DNA from: Dehalococcoidales bacterium
Lineage (GTDB): Bacteria; Chloroflexota; Dehalococcoidia; Dehalococcoidales; UBA5627
Reading direction: 5' to 3'
Length of the DNA stretch: 14,198 bases
NCBI GenBank assembly: GCA_012520835.1
Contig: JAAYNN010000120.1
Coordinates: 1-14,198 of the forward strand
Part shown: in pieces, positions 1 through 8,273 of the stretch
How positions within the stretch are numbered: position 1 is the stretch's first letter
Layout: every line of letters begins with the position of its first letter
Translations under genes and position numbers: made by a program
The notes under the pieces: model-generated
Database searches by the model: none
What the model was told of the DNA's origin: nothing
What the model saw: the letters and a program-made list of their open reading frames with translations, nothing else

Positions 1-1
1 A

Positions 2-172
2 ATCCCTGTCCCGCCCCTCGCTGAACAGGAACGCATCGTCGCTATCCTCGACCGTTTCGATAGTCTTGTAAACGATATTACCACAGGCTTGCCAGCCGAA
101 ATAGCGGCGCGGCGCAAGCAGTATGAATACTACCGCGACAAACTGCTGACATTCAGGGAGAAAGCGTCATGA
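2..172 (+). CDS. hsdS: Type I restriction enzyme specificity subunit HsdS, C-terminal part
   Basis: The frame is open from the left edge and ends at TGA 170-172, giving 56 residues. They begin IPVPPLAEQERIVAILDRFD and end in a basic helical stretch with KQYEYYRDKLLTF. The PLAEQERIVAILD pattern followed by a long helix is typical of the conserved region that closes HsdS target-recognition domains. HsdS reads the DNA target sequence for the type I restriction-modification complex. Its stop codon overlaps the start of hsdR in the arrangement ATGA, so the two genes are transcribed together and probably translationally coupled. The 5' part, including both recognition domains, lies outside the window, so specificity cannot be discussed. 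No hsdM is visible here. Confidence 0.85.
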   Translation: MPVPPLAEQERIVAILDRFDSLVNDITTGLPAEIAARRKQYEYYRDKLLTFREKAS

Positions 173-3100
173 GTTTTTATAATATCGTTACCGCTTCAAA
201 TGAAGATACAGTAGTCGCGTCATATACCCCTGATTATAATCGCAGTACGGAATACCAGAGCGAGGCGGCGCTGGAAAAGGAGTTCATCAACCAGCTTTGC
301 GCACAGGGTTATGAACGTATTGATATTCCGAACGAAGCAGCCTTGATTTCAAACCTGCGCCGCCAGCTTGAACTGCTGAACGACTATAACTTTTCCGATG
401 ACGAGTGGGAGAGGTTTTTCAACCAAAATATCGCCGGAGCGAATGAAGGCATTGCAGAGAAAACCCGTAAAATCCAGGAAGACCACGTACAAAACCTTAA
501 ACGCGATGACGGCAGTACTAAAAATATCCTGCTTATCGATAAAAAGAACATTCATAACAACCGCCTGCAGGTAATCAATCAGTATGCCGAAGCAGAAGGC
601 GCTCGCGAAACACGCTACGATGTAACCGTACTGGTTAACGGTTTACCACTGGTGCATATCGAGTTAAAGCGGCGCGGCATGGCAATCCGTGAGGCATTCA
701 ATCAAATCAACCGCTATCAGCGCGACAGCTTCTGGGCGGCATCGGGATTGTATGAGTATATACAGATATTCGTCATTTCCAACGGAACCCATACAAAATA
801 CTATTCCAATACCACCCGCCATCAGCATATCAGGGAATCCGGCGAAAATATCAACCGTAAAAGCAAAAAGACCTCGAACAGCTTCAAATTCACAAGCTGC
901 TGGGCGGATGGGCATAACCTTGCCATTGCCGACCTGACAGACTTTACCAGAACCTTTTTTGCCAGACATACCATCCTGAATATCCTGACGCGTTACTGTG
1001 TGTTTACCTCTGAGGAACTGCTGCTGGTAATGCGCCCCTATCAGATTGCGGCTACTGAACGCATATTAAACCGCATAGAAATTTCTACCAACTACAAGAA
1101 AACCGGCACCATCGAAGCCGGCGGCTATATATGGCATACCACCGGTTCAGGCAAAACGCTGACCAGTTTTAAAACAGCGCAGCTTGCTACATCAATGCCT
1201 TATGTCGATAAAGTATTGTTTGTCGTTGACCGCAAGGACCTCGACTACCAGACCATGAAAGAGTACGACCGCTTCGAGAAAGGGGCGGCAAACAGCAATA
1301 CGTCAACGCGGGTACTACAACGTCAACTGGAGAATAAAAACGAAAAAGGCAATCCGCACGAATACAAAATTATCATTACAACGATTCAAAAGCTGGATGT
1401 CTTTATCGAAAAAAATAAAGTGCATGACATTTATAAAAAACATGTTGTGCTTATCTTCGACGAATGTCATCGTTCACAGTTCGGCGAGATGCACCGGAAA
1501 ATCGTTAAAGCATTTAAAAATTACCACCTATTCGGCTTTACAGGCACGCCGATTATGGCTTCAAATGCAGCCGGCGGCGGCAACCCTCTTTTAAAAACAA
1601 CCTCGCAGGTTTTTGGAGACAGGCTTCATACCTATACCATCGTGGATGCCATTAACGACGGCAATGTGCTGCCTTTCCGCATCGATTATGTGAATACCGT
1701 AAAAATGGCTGATGCTGTAAAAGATACGCAGGTTCGCGCCATCGATATCGAAAAAGCTATGTCCGCACCGGAACGCATCAGTGAAGTCACAACATATATA
1801 CTGGATCACTTCGACCAGAAAACCAAGCGCAACAGCTTTTATTCCCTGAGAGGACAGCGCCTGGCAGGATTCAATTCCATTTTTGCCGTAGCGAACATAC
1901 CGATGGCAATGAAGTATTACACCGAGTTCAAACAACAATTAACGAAACGAAACAGGAAGTTAGCGGTTGCTACTATTTTCAGCTTCAGCGCTAACGAAGA
2001 CGACCCGGAAGATGTATTTCCCGAGGAGGGTTTTGAAACAGATAAACTGGATAAAACTTCCCGCGATTTTCTGGAAGCGGCGATTGAAGATTACAATCAG
2101 GCATTCAATACCAATTTCGACACTTCGGCAGACAAGTTCCAGAATTATTATAAAGACCTGTCGCTGCGCGTAAAGAACCGCGAGGTTGATTTGCTGCTTG
2201 TGGTCAACATGTTTTTAACCGGCTTCGATGCCACTACCTTAAATACATTATGGGTGGATAAGAACCTGAAACAGCATGGACTTTTACAGGCATTTTCACG
2301 CACCAACCGCATCTTGAATTCGGTTAAAACCTTCGGAAACATCATTTGCTTCCGCGACCTCAAGGAAGCCACAGATGAAGCCATTGCACTCTTTGCCGAT
2401 AAAGAAGCAGGCAGCATTGTACTGCTAAAAACATATGAGGACTACTATAACGGCTATGAGGAAAACGGCAAACATAAACCGGGTTATGTAGAATTGATTA
2501 CCATGATTCGGGAGCTTTATCCGTTTGGCAAGGCAATTATCGGCGAAGAAGCGCAGAAAAATTTTATCCGGCTATTCGGAGCAATTCTGCGGCTCAAAAA
2601 TATTCTCACAGCATTCGATGATTTTGAAGGTAATGAAATTCTATCCGAGCGTGATTTTCAGGACTACCAGAGCATCTATATAGACCTTTATCAGGATTTT
2701 ACCAGAGGAAAAGATGCCGACAAAGAAAATATAAATGACGATATCATATTTGAAATCGAACTTATCAAACAGGTGGAAGTTAATATAGATTATATACTCA
2801 TGCTTGTAGCCAAATATCATGAATCCAACTGTACCGATAAGAGCATTCTGGTAGCGATTGATAAAGCCATTAGCTCCAGCATTGAACTCCGCAGCAAAAA
2901 GGAGCTTATCGAAAGATTTATCGAGAAGGTCAATATTTCCACCAAAGTGGATAAGGACTGGCAAAGTTTCATTGCCGAACAAAAAGAGAAGGATTTATCA
3001 GCCATTATTGAAGAAGAGAAATTAAAGTCGCATGAAACGCGAAAATTTATAGACGGGTCATTCAGAGACGGCACGATGAAAACCACCGGCACCGCTATCG

Positions 3101-3213
3101 ATAAAATCCTGCCGCCGGTTTCACGTTTTTCAGGAGGCAGCCGTGCAGCAAAAAAGCGAAGCGTCATCGAAAAACTGCTGGCTTTCTTTGAGAAATATCT
3201 CGGCCTTGGTTAA
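169..3213 (+). CDS. hsdR: Type I restriction enzyme motor/nuclease subunit HsdR
   Basis: This 1014-residue protein has the size and order of an EcoR124I-type HsdR, which translocates DNA using ATP and cuts unmodified DNA. Seen in sequence: an N-terminal PD-(D/E)xK nuclease with D151 and the ELK of IELKRRG (E165, K167). A superfamily 2 motor follows, with Walker A TTGSGKT (324-330), DECH (431-434), TGTP (458-461) and motif VI QAFSRTNR (707-714). The C-terminal ~250 residues are helical, as expected for the part that docks on the methyltransferase core. From memory, the EcoR124I nuclease residues carry the same numbers (D151, E165, K167). The start is the ATG overlapping the hsdS stop, preceded by AGGGAG at suitable spacing. 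All motifs are intact, so the enzyme is probably functional if hsdM is present upstream. Confidence 0.97.
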   Translation: MSFYNIVTASNEDTVVASYTPDYNRSTEYQSEAALEKEFINQLCAQGYERIDIPNEAALISNLRRQLELLNDYNFSDDEWERFFNQNIAGANEGIAEKTRKIQEDHVQNLKRDDGSTKNILLIDKKNIHNNRLQVINQYAEAEGARETRYDVTVLVNGLPLVHIELKRRGMAIREAFNQINRYQRDSFWAASGLYEYIQIFVISNGTHTKYYSNTTRHQHIRESGENINRKSKKTSNSFKFTSCWADGHNLAIADLTDFTRTFFARHTILNILTRYCVFTSEELLLVMRPYQIAATERILNRIEISTNYKKTGTIEAGGYIWHTTGSGKTLTSFKTAQLATSMPYVDKVLFVVDRKDLDYQTMKEYDRFEKGAANSNTSTRVLQRQLENKNEKGNPHEYKIIITTIQKLDVFIEKNKVHDIYKKHVVLIFDECHRSQFGEMHRKIVKAFKNYHLFGFTGTPIMASNAAGGGNPLLKTTSQVFGDRLHTYTIVDAINDGNVLPFRIDYVNTVKMADAVKDTQVRAIDIEKAMSAPERISEVTTYILDHFDQKTKRNSFYSLRGQRLAGFNSIFAVANIPMAMKYYTEFKQQLTKRNRKLAVATIFSFSANEDDPEDVFPEEGFETDKLDKTSRDFLEAAIEDYNQAFNTNFDTSADKFQNYYKDLSLRVKNREVDLLLVVNMFLTGFDATTLNTLWVDKNLKQHGLLQAFSRTNRILNSVKTFGNIICFRDLKEATDEAIALFADKEAGSIVLLKTYEDYYNGYEENGKHKPGYVELITMIRELYPFGKAIIGEEAQKNFIRLFGAILRLKNILTAFDDFEGNEILSERDFQDYQSIYIDLYQDFTRGKDADKENINDDIIFEIELIKQVEVNIDYILMLVAKYHESNCTDKSILVAIDKAISSSIELRSKKELIERFIEKVNISTKVDKDWQSFIAEQKEKDLSAIIEEEKLKSHETRKFIDGSFRDGTMKTTGTAIDKILPPVSRFSGGSRAAKKRSVIEKLLAFFEKYLGLG

Positions 3214-3232
3214 TTCAATCTGTTATCAAACG

Positions 3233-3261
3233 AAAAGGAGCGGGATAATCCGCTCCTTTTT
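3233..3261 (+). terminator. Rho-independent terminator after hsdR
   Basis: A perfect 11-bp stem (3233-3243 paired with 3250-3260) has the 6-nt loop GATAAT, and its 3' arm ends in a run of T. It begins 20 nt after the hsdR stop and closes the hsd transcript. Confidence 0.93.
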
Positions 3262-3529
3262 ATATACGATATCATTTCAATCTCGTTTTTGACTCGCGCT
3301 GCGAGAATAATACATTCGGTATAGAACAACCTCACCTCCTGCCTCACTTATCTGCGATCAGAGAGGGGTTGGGGCTGAGGTAAAACGACTTAGCCCTGCC
3401 ACATGATTGTTCAAACCTCCAAAAGCGCGTCCCCGGAATAACAATTCTCCCGACCTGTCATGTGATTAATAGTCGCAGGACTGTTATACTGAGCAACCAC
3501 GATTGATAGGATACTACGCTATTCCAGAT
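3262..3529. other. Intergenic stretch between hsdR and the CDF gene
   Basis: There is no convincing coding frame here. It holds a degenerate palindromic repeat at 3329-3381 and a small hairpin-forming CTCGC-gct-GCGAG near 3294-3306. Otherwise I see nothing. Confidence 0.5.
3329..3381. repeat. Degenerate palindromic intergenic repeat
   Basis: The element starts with ACCTCA and ends with TGAGGT. Between them, a pyrimidine-rich left arm (CACCTCCTGCCTC) and a purine-rich right arm (GAGAGGGGTTGGGG) pair imperfectly around an A/T-containing centre. The wording resembles the widespread ACCTCACCCCAACCCCTCTC intergenic palindromes found in many bacterial genomes. That resemblance is from memory, and only one copy is in the window. 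Confidence 0.4.
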
Positions 3530-3558
3530 TTGACACTTCCCGGGAATCGGCATATAAT
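3530..3558 (+). promoter_or_regulatory. Sigma-70-type promoter of the CDF exporter gene
   Basis: A consensus -35 TTGACA (3530-3535) and consensus -10 TATAAT (3553-3558) are separated by exactly 17 nt. Transcription would start near 3565, about 40 nt before the TTG start codon at 3606. Confidence 0.88.
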
Positions 3559-3567
3559 ACCCATTTA

Positions 3568-3581
3568 TTAGGCTTGCCTAA
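3568..3581. promoter_or_regulatory. Probable DtxR/MntR-family metalloregulator operator
   Basis: TTAGGC-TT-GCCTAA is a perfect palindrome with 6-nt arms, a few bases past the expected transcription start. The TTAGG...CCTAA wording is that of binding sites of the DtxR/IdeR/MntR iron and manganese repressor family. Bound repressor here would block a promoter that otherwise matches consensus. The regulator gene is not in the window, so the assignment is by motif only. Confidence 0.6.
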
Positions 3582-3605
3582 ATTTTTATACCAGAGGGAT
3601 CCGCA

Positions 3606-4559
3606 TTGAACCATAAGCATAATAAAGAAGAACTTTCGCATGATCACTTAAGCGAATACCGCTCTGTGGAAAAGAAGAAGCTTACCATTTCGCTGACGAT
3701 TACCTTTATAGCCATGATGATCGAATTTATCGGGGGCTTTATCAGCAACAGTGTCGCCTTAATCAGCGATGCCGGGCACATGTTCACCCATTGTTTTGCC
3801 ATAGGCATTGCCCTGATTGCTATTTATATCGCCATAAAAAGACCGCCCTGCCACCATAGGACGTTCGGCTTATTCCGCACAGAGATACTGGCGGCGTTTA
3901 TAAACGGGTTGTTCCTGCTGGCAGTTGCCGGTGTAATTATCTATGAAGCAATAAATCGTATAATTAATCCGACCGAGGTTTCGGGGATACAGATGCTGGT
4001 TATTGCTATCATCGGCCTCATAGTAAACTTGGCCAGCATTTACATCCTGCACGGCAGCGATAAAAAGGACTTGAACGTAAAAAGCGTCTTCTATCACATG
4101 GTTGCAGATGCGGCATCATCGGTAGGCGTAATCATAGCCGCCATTGTAATCTACTTTACCGATTGGTATATTATCGACGCACTGGTAAGCTTGATAATAT
4201 GCGCGGTTATTATCTTCTGGGCATGGGGTGTATTAAGAGACTCAGTCCGGATATTGCTCCAGATAGCTCCCAAAGGGCTGGACACCAATATCATAAGCAA
4301 AAATCTAAAAAACGATTTTCCACAGATAGCAGCGGTTTATCACCTCCACCTGTGGACGGTTACCGCAGATATGCTGGTATTTTCCGCCCATATAAAACCG
4401 TCCGATTCCGTTCCCTGCGACAGGTATGAAGAACTGATTTCTAAAATAAACCGCTATCTCCGCGATAAATACAACATAATCGAATCCACCGTTCAAATAG
4501 GTTCGGATGAAACAGCGAATTGCGTTATCTGCCCGCAGAAGGCTAATTGCTGCGATTAA
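3606..4559 (+). CDS. Cation diffusion facilitator (CDF) family metal exporter
   Basis: This 317-residue membrane protein belongs to the CzcD/ZitB group, which exports divalent metal from the cytoplasm in exchange for protons. Seen: a His-containing N-terminal tail (MNHKHNKEELSHDH), six predicted membrane helices between about residues 25 and 220, and a C-terminal cytoplasmic domain with HLHLWTV (246-252). Transport-site residues are DAGH (55-58) in TM2 and HMVAD (H164, D168) in TM5. TM2 has HMFTH (H58, H62) where zinc CDFs usually have HxxxD. The tail ends with CVICPQKANCCD, a possible extra metal ligand set (C306, C309, C315, C316). The TTG start at 3606 is chosen because AGAGGGAT lies just upstream and no nearby ATG fits. 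The gene has its own promoter with a metalloregulator-like palindrome. Substrate could be Zn, Mn or Fe and is not settled by sequence. Confidence 0.93.
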   Translation: MNHKHNKEELSHDHLSEYRSVEKKKLTISLTITFIAMMIEFIGGFISNSVALISDAGHMFTHCFAIGIALIAIYIAIKRPPCHHRTFGLFRTEILAAFINGLFLLAVAGVIIYEAINRIINPTEVSGIQMLVIAIIGLIVNLASIYILHGSDKKDLNVKSVFYHMVADAASSVGVIIAAIVIYFTDWYIIDALVSLIICAVIIFWAWGVLRDSVRILLQIAPKGLDTNIISKNLKNDFPQIAAVYHLHLWTVTADMLVFSAHIKPSDSVPCDRYEELISKINRYLRDKYNIIESTVQIGSDETANCVICPQKANCCD

Positions 4560-4637
4560 AATACCCCTGTATATATTAATCTCACTAATAACTTGAGCCG
4601 AACTTAACACCCCTTGATTGTTACACGACCGCTGGAA

Positions 4638-5177
4638 CTACACATTATTGGCTGTTTTGTATCGTTCCTGGGCTTCCCTGATGATTCTCACGGTCTCCGC
4701 TAAATCCTTGTTCCAGCCTGATATGCCTGTTTTCTTCTTTTCCAAATCCTTGTAAATGGTAAAGAAATGCTCGATTTCTATCAACAGGTGCTGCGGCAGG
4801 TCATCCAGCTTTTCCAGGTAATTCCACATCGGATCGGCAACAGGAACACACATTATTTTTTCGTCCGGTCCTTTTTCATCCCACATTTTAAACATGCCCA
4901 GCGGTTTTACGTCCACCAGGCAACCCGGGAATGTCGGCTCTCCTACCAGCACCAGCGCATCCAGCGGGTCGCCGTCCAAGGCCAGTGTCTCCGGGAAATA
5001 CCCGTAGTCGCTGGGATAATGCACCGATGAAAATAACATGCGGTCCAGTTTAATCATCCGCCTTTTCTTATCGAACTCGTATTTGTTGCGGCTGCCCTTC
5101 GGTATTTCGATTAGAACTTCGAATACCAATTCTTCTTTTTCTTTATCAGTTCCCAACTTCCCCTTCTTCCTTTTCAA
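4638..5177 (-). CDS. ppa: Soluble class I inorganic pyrophosphatase
   Basis: The protein (179 residues from the longest start) hydrolyses pyrophosphate to phosphate in the cytoplasm, pulling biosynthetic reactions forward. Active-site residues line up with the E. coli enzyme: E24, K32, E34, R46, Y58, the DGDPLD signature (D68, D70, D73), D100, D105, K107, Y142 and K143. The start is uncertain. The longest form begins at TTG 5177, inside the end of lgt, with a 32-nt overlap and no clear ribosome site. A second TTG at codon 8 follows an AAGGAAGAAGGGGAAG stretch, and a third is at codon 17. All keep the catalytic core, and the basic N-terminus MKRKKGK may therefore not be translated. It is the last gene of the minus-strand operon. 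I see no terminator in the 78 nt to the convergent CDF gene. Confidence 0.95.
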   Translation of the reverse strand: MKRKKGKLGTDKEKEELVFEVLIEIPKGSRNKYEFDKKRRMIKLDRMLFSSVHYPSDYGYFPETLALDGDPLDALVLVGEPTFPGCLVDVKPLGMFKMWDEKGPDEKIMCVPVADPMWNYLEKLDDLPQHLLIEIEHFFTIYKDLEKKKTGISGWNKDLAETVRIIREAQERYKTANNV

Positions 5178-5955
5178 CTGTATCTGTATTTTTTACAAAG
5201 CTGATCTTATTCTTAATCGCAAGAGCGATGACAGCTATTAATATTGCTATGGCGATTACCTGGGCCTGGTGCAACCCGAACAGGAAAGGAGTCCCTTCCC
5301 TGATGAAATCTATAAAAAACCGCCAGATTGCATATCCGGCAAAATAAACCATTGCCAGAGAGCCGTCCGGCTTCAGCCTGCCGCGCAGCTTATAGAGAAC
5401 GGTAAACAGTATCAACAGAAATATTACTTCATATACCTGGGTAGGATGAACCACACCGGCGCCATAACCGTAGCTGTTGGGATTGGTGTACTCGATTCCC
5501 CAGGGCACGGCAGTGTTATCTCCGTAACAACAACCGTTTAAAGTGCAGCCGACACGGCCGATAGCCTGGCCAACGGCAATACCGGGGGCCAGAATGTCGA
5601 GCAGATGACCGAAATTGAACTTGCCGTACCTGCTGTAAATCCATACTGCCAGCAGCGCACCCAGTATTCCTCCGTAAATAGATAGGCCGTCTCCCCCGAT
5701 AATTCTGGAGAGATTCTGGCTGTAATATTCCCATCCATCGATGACATGCACCAGCCGGGAAAAGATTATACCGACAGGAATTCCTACAATCGCCGCCATC
5801 AGCAGGTTGTCGTATGTTATACGGGCGCCTTTCTTTATTTCGTAGGCAGCCCAAAACACCACAAACATTATCCCCAATGATACTGCCAACCCGTACCAGC
5901 CGGGTTGAAAAGGACCTATCGAAAATATGACCGGGTCAACACCGATTTTAATCAT
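5146..5955 (-). CDS. lgt: Prolipoprotein diacylglyceryl transferase
   Basis: This 269-residue, multi-helix inner-membrane enzyme moves a diacylglyceryl group from phosphatidylglycerol to the lipobox cysteine of prolipoproteins, the first step of lipoprotein maturation. Seen: about seven hydrophobic segments and the family signature region GRVGCTLNGCCYG (133-145) with the conserved Arg at 134. Also present are VHPTQVYE (169-176) and FIREG (217-221), near the C-terminal conserved Arg. The classical GRxGNFxNxExxG signature has Cys in place of Asn and Glu here, a form I recall from many non-proteobacterial Lgt proteins. The E. coli His103 position reads Tyr94 (SIYGG), also seen in distant Lgt proteins. 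The ATG start has GGAGG at ideal spacing. It lies 33 nt after the helicase gene and its end overlaps ppa. Confidence 0.96.
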   Translation of the reverse strand: MIKIGVDPVIFSIGPFQPGWYGLAVSLGIMFVVFWAAYEIKKGARITYDNLLMAAIVGIPVGIIFSRLVHVIDGWEYYSQNLSRIIGGDGLSIYGGILGALLAVWIYSRYGKFNFGHLLDILAPGIAVGQAIGRVGCTLNGCCYGDNTAVPWGIEYTNPNSYGYGAGVVHPTQVYEVIFLLILFTVLYKLRGRLKPDGSLAMVYFAGYAIWRFFIDFIREGTPFLFGLHQAQVIAIAILIAVIALAIKNKISFVKNTDTVEKEEGEVGN

Positions 5956-5988
5956 TTGCCCTCCGCTTACGTCAACAAATTCATACTA

Positions 5989-8268
5989 TTATAGCAAATC
6001 TTTCAGAATATGCAGAGCCGCCGCTTTATCGAGCGGGTGATTGTTGTTCCCGCATTTGGGGGACTGAATACAACTCGGGCAGCCTTCCTCGCACGGACAG
6101 GCAGCAACGGCATCGATAGTAGCCTGCCATAAATCATTTATCAACTCATATCCCTTTTCCGAAATACCCACCCCGCCGGGGTAGGCATCGTAAATAAAGA
6201 CCTGCGCCCGGCCGGTATCGGAATGATAAGGCGTGGAAACACCACCGATATCGTTGCGGTCGCACATGGCAAAGAGCGGCAGGATGCCGATAGCGGCATG
6301 CTCTACGGCATGCAATCCGCCGGCTGTATCCAGGCCGGCTTTCTCCAGCGCCTTCAGTTCCGTATCCGTTATGTCAAACCAGAGCGCTACCGTGCGCAGG
6401 CGCTGCGGCGGCAGGTCGAGCGGCTCCTCTCCCAATATTTCCTCGGTATACTGCGCTTTCTTTTTAAAACCGGTTACTACGGTTATAACCTCTACTTCAC
6501 CCAGGCAGACCTGTGTCTTGCCGCATTGTTTCTCTTTCAGCTTCTTTAAGACAGTTAAATCGGTCAGTTCCTTCGTTACCGTATAGTAATTGGATTTAGC
6601 CGGCTCGCATTTAGCGATGCGTGTTTTCATATCCAGAGAAGTGACCAGATAGGCATCGCCCTGGTGCAGATAGATGGCGCCGGGATGCACCTGCATAATA
6701 GCGAATCCGGCTTCGACGGTTTCTAAAAGTGAATTTGTAGAGGTATCGATCAGGGCAAAGTTATCCGCCGAAGCGGAGCGGATGTTTACTTCCTGCGAAG
6801 GATAGTTGACAGAGGGCGACGGATACCAGCGGCCATGCCTCTGCCGGATTAAAGCATCCTTTTCCAGTTGAGAAAGACCCCCGGCAAAATCGACTCCGAA
6901 GTATTGCCTGTCGCCTTTACCTAAAGGCATTTCCCAGGCGGCGCACAACAGGTGTTCATTCAAAATATAGGGATTCTGCGGATTGATGAGCGCATTCTCG
7001 AAGTTCTTCTTAAAAAATGTGTCGGGATTGCGCATGAAATACTGGTCGAGGGGATTATCCATGGCTACCAGAAAACTCAGGGAGCGCTCCCCTCCCCGGC
7101 CGCTCCGGCCAGCCTGCTGCCATGTGCTGGCAATAGTGCCGGGGTACCCGGTGAGCACTGTGGCATCCAGGTCGCCGATATCGATCCCCAGTTCCAGTGC
7201 ATTGGTGGCCACCACTCCCATTAATTGCCCGTTCAGTAACTCCTGCTCGATTTGACGGCGCTGCTCCGCCAGATAGCCGGCGCGGTAGGGCTTGATTCTT
7301 TTAGCATGCGCCGGGCTGAGTTCCTCCAGCTTCTGTTTTGAAAATTTATAAATCAGCTCCGTCAGGCGGCGGGTGCGGGCAAACGCCAGCGTGCGGATAT
7401 TATGCCTCACCAGTTCGGTAAAAAGACTGGTAGCTTCGCTGTTGCTGCTGTGCCTGACACCTCTGACGACATCCGTTACCGGCGGATTCCAGAATACGAA
7501 ATCCTTGGCGCCGTGCGGCGAACCGTCCTCGCTTACCACCTCGAAGGGCAGCCCGACCAGCTTTTCGGCATGTTCGCAGGGATTATCGATAGTAGCCGAA
7601 CAGCAGATAAACTGCGGATTGGCATCGTATTTCCGGCAGATGCGCCGCAGGCGGCGCATCACCAGAGCCACATGCGAGCCGAAAACGCCGCGATAGCTGT
7701 GTGCTTCATCTATCACCACAAATTTAAGATTATGCAGGAATTTTACCCAATCGTCGTGGTTGGGCAGAATGCCGACGTGCAGCATATCCGGATTGGTTAA
7801 AACAATCCGGGCCTGTTTCTTGATTGCAGCCCGCTCTGTTTGCGGCGTATCCCCATCGAAGGCAACTGCCTGCTGCTTCCCGATGAATTTGGGAGCAAAC
7901 ATATAATGCAGCTTCCCCAGTTGATCCTGTGCCAGCGCCTTGGTGGGAAAGAGATAGAGGGCACGGCTGGCGGGATTGGAAATGATTTCTTCGATGACGG
8001 GAATGTTATAGCAGAGGCTCTTGCCACTGGCGCTGGAGGTGGCAATCATGACATTTTCACCGCTTCTGGCGATATCGATAGCCTGTGCCTGGTGCAGGTA
8101 GAGAGGGTAGATGCGTTTCTTCCGCAGCACCGCCTCGACATCGGGGTTTAAAGGCTCTTTTGTCTCGGAATACAGGGCCTGGCGCGGCGGTATATTTTCG
8201 AGGTGCGCGATTTGCCCGTTATAGGAGGATTGCCCTGTAATGTATTTTATAAAGGTCGAAGCATCCAT
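5989..8268 (-). CDS. mrfA: MrfA-type DEAD/DEAH helicase with C-terminal cysteine cluster (DUF1998)
   Basis: The 759-residue superfamily 2 helicase has Walker A TSSASGKS (77-84), DEAH (187-190), SAT (224-226), ATNALELGIDIG (354-365) and QQAGRSGRGG (384-393). The C-terminal DUF1998-type region contains HAVEHAAIG (653-661), DAYPGGVG (694-701) and the metal-binding cluster CPCEEGCPSC...KC (C724, C726, C730, C733, C739). Length and architecture match B. subtilis MrfA (YprA), a 3'-5' helicase that with the exonuclease MrfB repairs mitomycin lesions. No MrfB homologue is in the window. The start ATG lies 5 nt after the DUF503 stop and lacks a good ribosome site, suggesting translational coupling to that gene. 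Substrate in this organism is inferred from the family only. Confidence 0.9.
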   Translation of the reverse strand: MDASTFIKYITGQSSYNGQIAHLENIPPRQALYSETKEPLNPDVEAVLRKKRIYPLYLHQAQAIDIARSGENVMIATSSASGKSLCYNIPVIEEIISNPASRALYLFPTKALAQDQLGKLHYMFAPKFIGKQQAVAFDGDTPQTERAAIKKQARIVLTNPDMLHVGILPNHDDWVKFLHNLKFVVIDEAHSYRGVFGSHVALVMRRLRRICRKYDANPQFICCSATIDNPCEHAEKLVGLPFEVVSEDGSPHGAKDFVFWNPPVTDVVRGVRHSSNSEATSLFTELVRHNIRTLAFARTRRLTELIYKFSKQKLEELSPAHAKRIKPYRAGYLAEQRRQIEQELLNGQLMGVVATNALELGIDIGDLDATVLTGYPGTIASTWQQAGRSGRGGERSLSFLVAMDNPLDQYFMRNPDTFFKKNFENALINPQNPYILNEHLLCAAWEMPLGKGDRQYFGVDFAGGLSQLEKDALIRQRHGRWYPSPSVNYPSQEVNIRSASADNFALIDTSTNSLLETVEAGFAIMQVHPGAIYLHQGDAYLVTSLDMKTRIAKCEPAKSNYYTVTKELTDLTVLKKLKEKQCGKTQVCLGEVEVITVVTGFKKKAQYTEEILGEEPLDLPPQRLRTVALWFDITDTELKALEKAGLDTAGGLHAVEHAAIGILPLFAMCDRNDIGGVSTPYHSDTGRAQVFIYDAYPGGVGISEKGYELINDLWQATIDAVAACPCEEGCPSCIQSPKCGNNNHPLDKAAALHILKDLL

Positions 8269-8273
8269 GATAT

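Noticed and set aside
3400..3466. Inverted CACATGA / TCATGTG between hsdR and the CDF gene
   Set aside because: Short and widely spaced, with no flanking structure; probably chance.
6223..8151. Several long open frames antisense to the helicase gene
   Set aside because: They are shadows of the GC-rich coding frame; the minus-strand helicase motifs are unambiguous.
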